Shown here: one piece after another, positions 1 to 4,909 of the stretch
Numbering within the stretch: the stretch's first letter is position 1
Layout of the letters: every line of letters starts with the position of its first letter
Assembly: GCA_034433305.1 (NCBI GenBank)
Contig: DAOUAM010000080.1
Location: 1 to 5,571 of the forward strand
Origin: DAOUAM01 sp034433305
Lineage (GTDB): Bacteria > Chloroflexota > Dehalococcoidia > Lucifugimonadales > DAOUAM01
Direction: 5' to 3'
Length of the DNA: 5,571 nucleotides
Notes under the pieces: generated by a model
Databases searched by the model: none
Told to the model about the DNA's origin: nothing
The model's input: the letters and a program-made list of their open reading frames with translations, nothing else
Translations under genes and position numbers: made by a program

Positions 1-108
1 CCCGGCGCCGCCGGCGGCGCCGCCCAGCTTATCATGGTGGACCAGGCCAGCGGCGTGCGCATGGCCGGCTCAGACCCGCGCACCGACGGCCACGCGGCGG
101 CGGTCTAG
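1..108 (+). CDS. ggt: Gamma-glutamyltransferase, C-terminal fragment
   Basis: The last 35 codons of a gene that begins left of the window, ending in TAG at 106-108. The visible peptide contains GGAAQLIMVDQASGVRMAG followed by SDPRTDGHAAAV. This matches the usual C-terminus of gamma-glutamyltranspeptidases, where a Gly-Gly-Ala-x-x strand, a short turn and G-S-D-P-R-x-D-G-x-A close the small subunit. Known for the family: an Ntn-hydrolase made as a self-cleaving precursor that hydrolyses or transfers the gamma-glutamyl group of glutathione and related compounds, commonly periplasmic or secreted. The catalytic Thr and any signal peptide lie outside the window, so activity and location cannot be judged here. 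The next gene starts 23 bases downstream on the same strand with no visible terminator, which suggests co-transcription. The assignment rests only on this conserved tail. Confidence 0.83.
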   Translation, partial: PGAAGGAAQLIMVDQASGVRMAGSDPRTDGHAAAV

Positions 109-131
109 GAAGGTGCTGGACGCAGCAGGCG

Positions 132-593
132 ATGACAGCACGCAGGTCGCTGAACATCTTCTTCGACGTGGACTACACCTTACTGGCCGTGGACGGCAGC
201 CTTCGGCCCAGGACCAGGGAGGTCTTCGAGAGGCTAGTCGCTGATGGCCACCGCGTGTTCATCTGGTCAGGCGTCGGCAACCGGACGTCCGACGTCCGCA
301 GGCATGGGCTGCACGACCTGGTGGCGTCGGTCTTCGTCAAGCCCCTGGAGGACTTCGAGGCCGGGCTGCGCGCCTTCGGCGTGACAGTCCGTCCCGACTT
401 CGTGGTGGACGACTATCCCAGCATAGTCAACGCCTTCGGCGGTGCCGTGGTGCGCCCTTACTACTTCCCCACGCCCGAAGACGACGAAATGCAGCGAGTG
501 TACCAGATTGTGCTAGACTATGTAACGAAGGGCTACTCCCAGGACGCTGCCTTCCGGCCCGGCCTCAACGGCCAGGCCAGGCAGGGCCGCTAG
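132..593 (+). CDS. Minimal HAD-superfamily hydrolase-like protein
   Basis: A 153-residue protein with the four HAD motifs in order. Motif I is FFDVDYTLL with nucleophile Asp12 and acid/base Asp14. Motif II is WSG with Ser46. Motif III is Lys70 in VFVKP. Motif IV is the acidic pair Asp93-Asp94 in VVDDYP. Family knowledge: such proteins form an aspartyl-phosphate intermediate and are mostly Mg-dependent phosphatases. There is no room for a C1 cap between motifs I and II (about 30 residues) or for a C2 cap between II and III, so it is a bare Rossmann core, a type that often acts on large or exposed phosphorylated substrates. Motif I has Tyr where Gly is common (DxDGT). The last 20 or so residues look unstructured. 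The ATG at 132 is the only good start, and a GGAAGG lies rather far upstream (109-114). No signal peptide, so probably cytoplasmic. The substrate cannot be told. It lies between ggt and mutL on the same strand. Confidence 0.82.
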   Translation: MTARRSLNIFFDVDYTLLAVDGSLRPRTREVFERLVADGHRVFIWSGVGNRTSDVRRHGLHDLVASVFVKPLEDFEAGLRAFGVTVRPDFVVDDYPSIVNAFGGAVVRPYYFPTPEDDEMQRVYQIVLDYVTKGYSQDAAFRPGLNGQARQGR

Positions 594-604
594 CGGGTGG
601 CCCT

Positions 605-643
605 CAGTCCACCGACTGCCCGCCCCGGCAGGGACAGGCTGCC
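605..643. repeat. Overlapping, mutually exclusive hairpins in the mutL leader
   Basis: The 56-base gap before mutL contains three short perfect stems that compete for the same bases. CAGTC 605-609 pairs with GACTG 614-618 around a 4-base loop. CTGCC 616-620 pairs with GGCAG 627-631 around 6 bases. The same GGCAG can instead pair with CTGCC 639-643 around 7 bases. The third stem would enclose the only weakly Shine-Dalgarno-like stretch (GGGACAGG, 631-638) before the mutL ATG. The pairings are seen directly. A role in coupling or limiting mutL translation is inference, and in such GC-rich DNA short stems arise easily by chance. Confidence 0.3.
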
Positions 644-649
644 AGAGCC

Positions 650-2428
650 ATGCCAATACGTCTGCTTCCGCCCGACGTCGCTTCCAGGATAGCCGCCGGA
701 GAGGTCATCGAGCGCCCCGCGTCGGTGGTCAAGGAGCTTATCGAGAACTCCCTGGACGCCGGCGCGACGGAGATCGCTATCGAGGTGCGCGGCGCCGGCG
801 TGGAGTACATCCGCGTTGTGGACAATGGCTGCGGCATCCCTGCCGATGAGGTAGAACTGGCCTTCCAGCGCTTCGCCACCAGCAAGGTTGCCTCGATTAC
901 CGATCTGGAGTCCATCTCCACGCTGGGGTTCCGGGGCGAGGCGCTGCCCAGCATTGCCGCCGTCTCGTCGGTAACCGTGGTCACCCGCGCTCGTGGCGAG
1001 GACTTCGGCACCAGGGTGGACGTGTCCAATGGGGAAATCACCAGGAAGGAGCGGCAGGGCACGCCCCAGGGTACGGCGGTCACCGTCCGCCACCTGTTCA
1101 GGGACTTCCCTGCTCGCCGCAAGTTCCTCCGCTCGCCGGCCACCGAGACTTCGCGCATCCAGGCCGTGGCGTGCCGTTACGCACTGGCCTACCCCGAGGT
1201 CAGGTTCCAGTTGACAGTGGAGGGTTCCACTGCCTTCGCCAGCACCGGCTCGGCAGACCTGCGGGAGGTCATCGCGGCGGTATATGATCCGGAGACGGCG
1301 CGGGCGATGCTGGAGATAGCTCCCGACGCCACAGAGTCGTCCGGGCCGAGGGTGTGGGGCCTGGTCAGCCCGCCGCGCCTGGACAGGGCCAACCGGGGCC
1401 ACGTCACCTTCTTCGTCAACAGGCGCTACGTCCAGAACCGCTCCCTGGGCTTCGCGCTGGAGCAGGCGTACCAGGGGTTCATGATGGAGCGCCGCTACCC
1501 TATTGCAGTAGTCAGCATAGGCATCCCGCCGGAGGAGGTTGACGTCAACGTACACCCCTCCAAGGCCGAGGTCCGGTTCCGGAGGGAGGGGCTGGTGTTC
1601 TCGGCGCTGCAGCAGGCCGTCCGGCGCACCCTGACGGCCTATTCGCCAGTGCCTGAGGTCAGCAGGGTGCAGCCTTCCACGGGCCGGCCGGCCCAGCAGC
1701 AGGGCAAGGCGTCGCTCTGGCCCACAGTTGCCTTCGATACCCACGCGCCCGAGCATGGACCAGCCACCGGCGCCGCGCCGGGCGGCCAGCAGACGGGGCC
1801 GGAGGCGAAGGACATCCCCAGCACTCCGCCTCCAGCCGCGAGCCTGCCCAGGAAGGTGCTGCCCGTGCTGCGTGTCGTGGGCCAGGTGCAGAACACCTAT
1901 ATCGTGGCGGAGGGGCCTGATGGCATGTACCTGATAGACCAGCACGCGGCCCACGAGCGTGTGGTCTTCGAGAAGGTGCGGGCCGAGGCCGTCGCCCGCA
2001 CGGCCAACGCCCAGAGCCTGCTGGAGCCGGTCACCGTGGAACTGGATGCCCGGCTCCATGAGCTGCTGGAGGCGCAGCGCGAGGCCATCGCGCGTACTGG
2101 TTTCGACGTGGAGCACTTTGGCGGGCGGACGTACCTGCTGCGTGCTGTCCCCAGCCTCCTGGCAGGCCAGGACCCGAGGCAGGCGTTCCTGGACGTCCTG
2201 GACTCCCTGGCCGATGGCGGCGGCTACGAGTCCTGGGAGGAGCGTGCCGCCTACTCCATCGCCTGCCACGGCGCCATCAGGGCGGGCAAGAGCCTGACCT
2301 ACCAGGAGATGACTGAGCTTACGCGCCTGCTGGAGCAGTGCCAGCAACCCCACACCTGCCCCCATGGCCGGCCGACCATGGTCCACCTCAGCGCCGGCCA
2401 CCTGGAGCGGGAGTTCGGCCGGCGCTAG
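650..2428 (+). CDS. mutL: DNA mismatch repair endonuclease MutL
   Basis: A complete 592-residue MutL. The N-terminal GHKL ATPase (about 1-330) opens with the diagnostic MPIRLLPPDVASRIAAGEV and has Glu29 and Asn33 (ELIENSLDAG), DNGCGI with Asp58, and GFRGEAL at 94-99. The S5-like transducer has VDVNVHPSKAEVRF (298-310). A Pro/Gln/Gly-rich linker (about 331-400) leads to the dimerisation and endonuclease domain (about 403-592). That domain has DQHAAHERVVFE (430-441), an exact DQHA-x2-E-x4-E site, ACHGAIRAGK (538-547), CPHGRP (570-575) and a terminal F-G-R (589-591). His432, Glu436, Cys539, Cys570 and His572 match the metal-binding set known from Bacillus MutL. QSLLEP (455-460) fits the QxLLxP beta-clamp motif. 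Known role: with MutS, ATP-dependent nicking of the daughter strand in mismatch repair without MutH. The start is fixed by homology; no strong ribosome-binding site is visible. Length is normal. No mutS is in view. Confidence 0.98.
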   Translation: MPIRLLPPDVASRIAAGEVIERPASVVKELIENSLDAGATEIAIEVRGAGVEYIRVVDNGCGIPADEVELAFQRFATSKVASITDLESISTLGFRGEALPSIAAVSSVTVVTRARGEDFGTRVDVSNGEITRKERQGTPQGTAVTVRHLFRDFPARRKFLRSPATETSRIQAVACRYALAYPEVRFQLTVEGSTAFASTGSADLREVIAAVYDPETARAMLEIAPDATESSGPRVWGLVSPPRLDRANRGHVTFFVNRRYVQNRSLGFALEQAYQGFMMERRYPIAVVSIGIPPEEVDVNVHPSKAEVRFRREGLVFSALQQAVRRTLTAYSPVPEVSRVQPSTGRPAQQQGKASLWPTVAFDTHAPEHGPATGAAPGGQQTGPEAKDIPSTPPPAASLPRKVLPVLRVVGQVQNTYIVAEGPDGMYLIDQHAAHERVVFEKVRAEAVARTANAQSLLEPVTVELDARLHELLEAQREAIARTGFDVEHFGGRTYLLRAVPSLLAGQDPRQAFLDVLDSLADGGGYESWEERAAYSIACHGAIRAGKSLTYQEMTELTRLLEQCQQPHTCPHGRPTMVHLSAGHLEREFGRR

Positions 2429-3555
2429 CCGACAACACCGCAGCTTACCGAGTTGATGGGCGGCAGCAGGTCGGCCATAAGCTCCCAGCTATCGCCGTTG
2501 TCGCGGCTGTAGAAGACCTGGCCCGTGGTAGTGCCGATGTATATGCCGCAGGGGTCCAGGCTGTCGGTGGCCATACCCTCGCGCAGCAGGTGCAGGTATG
2601 CCTTCTCCTGGGGCAGGCCCCTGGTGAGAGGCTCCCAGTCCTGGCCCCCGTTACGGCTGCGGAACACCCTCAGCCTGGCCTCTGAGACTATGCGGAATAC
2701 GCCGCCCACACTGTCGCCCAGGGCGGTGTCCTCGGGCACCACGTAGAGTGTGTCGGGGTCCTGGGAGTGCAGCCCCAGGACGAAGCCAAAGCGCGAGGGC
2801 AGCCCTTCGGAGATGTCCTGCCAGGACTCGCCGCCGTCGGCGCTACGGTAAACGCCGCAGTGGTTCTGCTGGTACAGCGAGTCCGGCCGCGCCGTGGGCG
2901 ACAGCATCTTGTGGACGCACTGCCCCAGCTCCGGGTACCTGTCTGGCATGAAATCGGCCCGGACGCCCTTGTTCATCGGGCGCCAGCTCCGGCCTCCGTC
3001 CACCGTGCCGAAGACTCCCACCGCCGAAATGCCCACCCACATGCGCTCCCGGTGCGAGAGGTCCAGGACAATGCTGTGGAGGCAGAGGCCACCGTTGCCG
3101 GGCTGCCACTTCTCCCGGCTGGGGTGCGCCGTCAGGCCCTCCACCTCGGCCCACGTGCTGCCGCCGTCCTGGCTGCGGAACAGCGCGGCAGGCTCCACGC
3201 CGGCGTACACCACTCCAGGCTCGGACTCCCGCCCTGGGCTGATGTGCCACACCCGCTTCACGCTCAGCCCCTTGCCCTCGGCGAAGCGCGGCCCCTGGGC
3301 CGACTTCTGCCAGGTCTGGCCCAGGTCGCTGCTGCGCTGCACCTCAGGCCCCCATATTTCGGAGTTGGTGGCCGCGAACACGGTGCCCCCATCCCGCCCA
3401 TCGTAGGCCATATGGAACACGCTCCAATCGGAGAAGTGAGGCCCCGACACCGACCACTTCCGGCGGGACTTGTCTGACGAGAGTATGAACGCCCCCTTCC
3501 TTGTGCCCACCAACACCAGCACCTTGCCGCCGCCCGCTGTTGAGCTTCTGGCCAT
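2425..3555 (-). CDS. Asp-box (BNR/sortilin-like) beta-propeller protein
   Basis: A 376-residue protein with six Asp-box motifs (S-x-D-x-G-x-T/S-W): SSDLGQTW at 75-82, SQDGGSTW at 128-135, TVDGGRSW at 184-191, SADGGESW at 238-245, SRNGGQDW at 300-307 and SRDNGDSW at 350-357. The near-N-terminal SSDKSRRKW (26-34) looks like a degenerate seventh. Asp boxes mark hairpin turns in the blades of sialidase and sortilin-type propellers. Such proteins are often auto-named exo-alpha-sialidase, but Asp boxes are structural and I see no sialidase FRIP motif or arginine triad, so catalysis should not be assumed. The opening KVLVLVGTRKGAFIL is typical of a bacterial 'GTRKG' group of unknown function. No signal peptide or membrane segment is seen, so it may be cytoplasmic. 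The ATG at 3555 is chosen because GGAGGTG lies 9 bases upstream and a promoter just beyond. It converges on mutL with a 4-base overlap. Confidence 0.9.
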   Translation of the reverse strand: MARSSTAGGGKVLVLVGTRKGAFILSSDKSRRKWSVSGPHFSDWSVFHMAYDGRDGGTVFAATNSEIWGPEVQRSSDLGQTWQKSAQGPRFAEGKGLSVKRVWHISPGRESEPGVVYAGVEPAALFRSQDGGSTWAEVEGLTAHPSREKWQPGNGGLCLHSIVLDLSHRERMWVGISAVGVFGTVDGGRSWRPMNKGVRADFMPDRYPELGQCVHKMLSPTARPDSLYQQNHCGVYRSADGGESWQDISEGLPSRFGFVLGLHSQDPDTLYVVPEDTALGDSVGGVFRIVSEARLRVFRSRNGGQDWEPLTRGLPQEKAYLHLLREGMATDSLDPCGIYIGTTTGQVFYSRDNGDSWELMADLLPPINSVSCGVVG

Positions 3556-3564
3556 CTGGAAAAG

Positions 3565-3571
3565 CACCTCC
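3565..3571 (-). promoter_or_regulatory. Strong Shine-Dalgarno deciding the Asp-box gene start
   Basis: On the minus strand GGAGGTG lies 9 bases before the ATG at 3555. It selects this start over an open-frame extension to 3669, which would place the promoter inside the coding sequence. Confidence 0.85.
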
Positions 3572-3585
3572 GGGTAAGAATTAAG

Positions 3586-3616
3586 GACACAGTACACTAG
3601 AACATTTGTACGTGTC
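3586..3616. repeat. Inverted repeat spanning the Asp-box gene promoter (possible operator)
   Basis: The left arm GACAC-A-GTACA (3586-3596) is the reverse complement of the right arm TGTACGTGTC (3607-3616), apart from one extra A at 3591. The arms are separated by 10 bases. They cover the -10 box and part of the -35 box, and the left arm reaches towards the expected start point. That is where a dimeric repressor would bind. The symmetry is seen directly; the operator role and the regulator are inference, since no regulator gene is in the window. Confidence 0.42.
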
Positions 3617-3618
3617 AA
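3591..3618 (-). promoter_or_regulatory. Sigma70-type promoter of the Asp-box gene
   Basis: Reading the minus strand, a perfect -35 TTGACA (3618-3613) is followed after 16 bases by TGTACT (3596-3591), which matches TATAAT at four of six positions. Transcription would start near 3584 and give a leader of about 29 bases that includes the Shine-Dalgarno. AT-rich tracts just upstream (AAAATT and TTTAAT, within 3620-3640), unusual in this GC-rich window, could act as an UP element. Confidence 0.72.
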
Positions 3619-3704
3619 GGCATTAAAGGGCGAATTTTCGGTCACAGGCCGCCGGCCTGCTGACGGCATTCAGGGGCGTATGCTCGCGCCGCGCTGGCCG
3701 GGGT

Positions 3705-3733
3705 TTGACCATGCCTGGAGGATTTGCTAGGCT
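3705..3733 (+). promoter_or_regulatory. Probable promoter of the DUF2905-like gene
   Basis: TTGACC (3705-3710) and TAGGCT (3728-3733) are 17 bases apart. TG-C directly precedes the -10 box, making an extended -10 (TGCTAGGCT). The start point would be near 3740, leaving a leader of about 55 bases to the ATG at 3796. A CTGGAG/CTCCAG inverted repeat (3715-3720 and 3732-3737) flanks the -10 box. The -35 box is good; the -10 core matches only three of six consensus bases, with the extended element in support. Confidence 0.5.
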
Positions 3734-3795
3734 CCAGTAGGAAGATAGCCCTTGCCAATGCGAGGGCACATACCACAAGAGCAGGCCAGGCAACC

Positions 3796-4020
3796 ATGGA
3801 ATCGCTGGGCAGAACACTGGTGTTCCTGGGCATACTGATCGTGGTCCTGGGCGTGGTCCTCATGCTGGCGCCCAGGGTGCCCTTCATAGGACGCCTGCCA
3901 GGGGACATGCTGTTCCGCAAGGGCAACGTGTCCTTTTACTTCCCCATAGTGACCTCCATACTCCTCAGCCTGCTGCTGACGGTGCTGCTGGACCTCTTCT
4001 TCCGCCTTTTCAGGGGCTGA
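3796..4020 (+). CDS. DUF2905-like small membrane protein
   Basis: A 74-residue protein with two hydrophobic segments: about residues 7-26 (LVFLGILIVVLGVVLMLAP) and about 49-70 (IVTSILLSLLLTVLLDLFF). They are joined by a loop containing the signature FIGRLPGDMLFRKGNVSFYFP. The G-R-L-P-G-D and F-Y-F-P-I elements and the length of about 70 residues fit the DUF2905 family of small bacterial inner-membrane proteins, whose function is not known. The ATG at 3796 is preferred to an in-frame TTG at 3724, because the translation between them resembles no family member and the predicted promoter overlaps the TTG. No clear Shine-Dalgarno precedes the ATG. The gene is divergent from the Asp-box gene, with 240 bases between them, and is probably monocistronic, since a separate promoter-like element lies before the next gene. 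Confidence 0.88.
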   Translation: MESLGRTLVFLGILIVVLGVVLMLAPRVPFIGRLPGDMLFRKGNVSFYFPIVTSILLSLLLTVLLDLFFRLFRG

Positions 4021-4030
4021 GCCAGCCCTG
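4011..4030 (+). terminator. Weak hairpin at the end of the DUF2905-like gene
   Basis: CAGGGGCT (4011-4018) can pair with AGCCCTG (4024-4030) with one bulged G and a 5-base loop. It straddles the TGA stop. No T-tract follows, so it is not a classical intrinsic terminator; it could be a 3'-end stem or a chance structure. Confidence 0.25.
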
Positions 4031-4130
4031 ACATGACGCACGAGTAGTCTGGTCCCACGTCCCACACCAGGAACAAACCCTCTCCCATCCTTGTGCAAAC
4101 CCATTCCTTCCCGACTTCCCACCCAAGGAC

Positions 4131-4139
4131 TGCTACGCT
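4131..4139 (+). promoter_or_regulatory. Extended -10 element before the lipoprotein gene
   Basis: TGCTACGCT differs by one base from the TGCTAGGCT before the DUF2905-like gene. The -35 position 17 bases upstream holds only CCGACT (4111-4116), a weak match. A start point near 4146 would leave a leader of about 45 bases to the preferred GTG at 4191, but only about 9 bases to the GTG at 4155, which argues against that longer form. Confidence 0.35.
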
Positions 4140-4178
4140 AGTTTCGGCCCTGAAGTGGCACAGCTTGTCATGTCTCGT

Positions 4179-4183
4179 GGGAG
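4179..4183 (+). promoter_or_regulatory. Shine-Dalgarno supporting a GTG start at 4191
   Basis: GGGAG lies 7 bases before the GTG at 4191. Neither the ATG at 4170 nor the GTG at 4155 has a comparable site, so this site is the main reason for choosing the shorter lipoprotein. Confidence 0.5.
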
Positions 4184-4190
4184 ATGTCAC

Positions 4191-4886
4191 GTGGACCAGT
4201 ACAGAAGTAATCTCTCGCTGGCAATCACCGCCAGGCACGTCTTGGCGATGGCGCTGGCCTTTGTGGCCCTGCTGGCCTGCACGTCCGGGCCTGGCATGCT
4301 TCCGGCCAGTGGCCCCACGCAGGCCCAGCAGGCCACGGCTACTCCACCTCCGTCGCGTGAGCCAGAGGCGACTGCGACACCCTTGCCTGCGCAGGAAGCC
4401 ACACCAGGGGCAAAGCGCCCCACGGAGGAGCAGGTGAGCGAGGAGGCAACAGCGGGGCAGCCTTCGCCCACAGCCAGCCCGCCGCTTCAGAGCGGTGGGA
4501 GCAGCCCATCGCCCACCGCCACGGCCAGGGCCTCTGTGCCGTCCCCCACGCCTACGGCGACACCGGCGGCCGCGGGCGGGCGGACATCCACGCCGTCGCC
4601 ATCCCCTGCCCCAACGCCCGACCCGCTGGGCGAGGCATTCTTCCTCAGGGTGCTGTCGCCCAGCGAGGAGACCAGCTTCGTTACCGCGCCACGGGCGACT
4701 GTGGAGGGCATGACACGCGTGGACGCCATAGTGAGTGTCAACGACGACCTGGTCACCGTGGACGAGACGGGCCGGTTCCAGGCCGAGGTGGACCTGGAGG
4801 AAGGCCCCAACCTGGTAGAGGTCGTTGCCAGCACTGCTTCTGGTGAGGAGCTTTCGGCTGTCCTCACCATCTTCTACCTGCCGTAA
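4191..4886 (+). CDS. Lipoprotein with disordered Pro/Thr/Ser linker and Ig-like domain
   Basis: A 231-residue protein from the GTG at 4191 (243 from 4155, 238 from the ATG at 4170). A hydrophobic signal segment (MALAFVALLAC) ends in a lipobox with Cys30, so it is probably lipid-anchored on the outer face of the membrane. Residues about 34-147 are low-complexity Pro, Thr, Ala and Ser, including SPTPTATP-like runs, and form an extended, probably disordered stalk. Residues about 151-231 look like a small beta-sandwich: LRVLSPSEETSFVTAPRATV, then VDAIVSVNDD, then DETGRFQAEVDLEEGPNLVEV. The V-x-V-N, G-x-F and L-x-E-G-x-N-x-V-x-V pattern is that of bacterial Ig-like domains of the glucodextranase-B-like type. 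There are no catalytic motifs, and an adhesive or scaffolding role is inference. The next gene begins 23 bases downstream with a strong ribosome-binding site, so the two are probably co-transcribed. The start codon is uncertain; the stop is not. Confidence 0.82.
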   Translation: MDQYRSNLSLAITARHVLAMALAFVALLACTSGPGMLPASGPTQAQQATATPPPSREPEATATPLPAQEATPGAKRPTEEQVSEEATAGQPSPTASPPLQSGGSSPSPTATARASVPSPTPTATPAAAGGRTSTPSPSPAPTPDPLGEAFFLRVLSPSEETSFVTAPRATVEGMTRVDAIVSVNDDLVTVDETGRFQAEVDLEEGPNLVEVVASTASGEELSAVLTIFYLP

Positions 4887-4897
4887 GGCAGCATCAT

Positions 4898-4903
4898 GGA
4901 GGG
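4898..4903 (+). promoter_or_regulatory. Shine-Dalgarno of the acidic exported protein
   Basis: GGAGGG lies 6 bases before the ATG at 4910. It excludes the in-frame ATG at 4904, which almost touches it, and the ATG at 4896, which is in another frame. Confidence 0.75.
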
Positions 4904-4909
4904 ATGTTG

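Noticed and set aside
590..2401. A 603-codon open frame on the minus strand, as long as mutL itself
   Set aside because: It lies fully antisense to an unmistakable mutL. Its translation is Arg/Gly/Leu/His-rich without any recognisable domain, as expected from a high-GC shadow frame.
2420..2431. CGGC-GCTA-GCCG hairpin at the mutL/Asp-box junction as a bidirectional terminator
   Set aside because: The stem has only four base pairs and no T-tract on either side, so it is too weak to call.
2767..3477. A 236-codon plus-strand open frame opposite the Asp-box gene
   Set aside because: The minus strand encodes six regular Asp boxes in one frame. The plus-strand product shows only Ala/Arg/Pro/His-rich compositional bias.
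3556..3669. A 38-residue N-terminal extension of the Asp-box protein
   Set aside because: It would include the promoter and Shine-Dalgarno in coding sequence, and the added residues have neither a signal peptide nor family resemblance.
3724..3795. A TTG start giving a 98-residue DUF2905-like protein
   Set aside because: The extra 24 residues are polar and unlike the family, and the predicted -10 box overlaps the TTG.
4052..4066. Tandem GTCCCAC-GTCCCAC in the gap after the DUF2905-like gene
   Set aside because: Only two short copies, with no further units and no obvious link to a promoter or gene.
4155..4190. Longer lipoprotein starts at GTG 4155 or ATG 4170
   Set aside because: Neither has a Shine-Dalgarno, and both lengthen an already long n-region before the lipobox. 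The ATG at 4170 remains possible.
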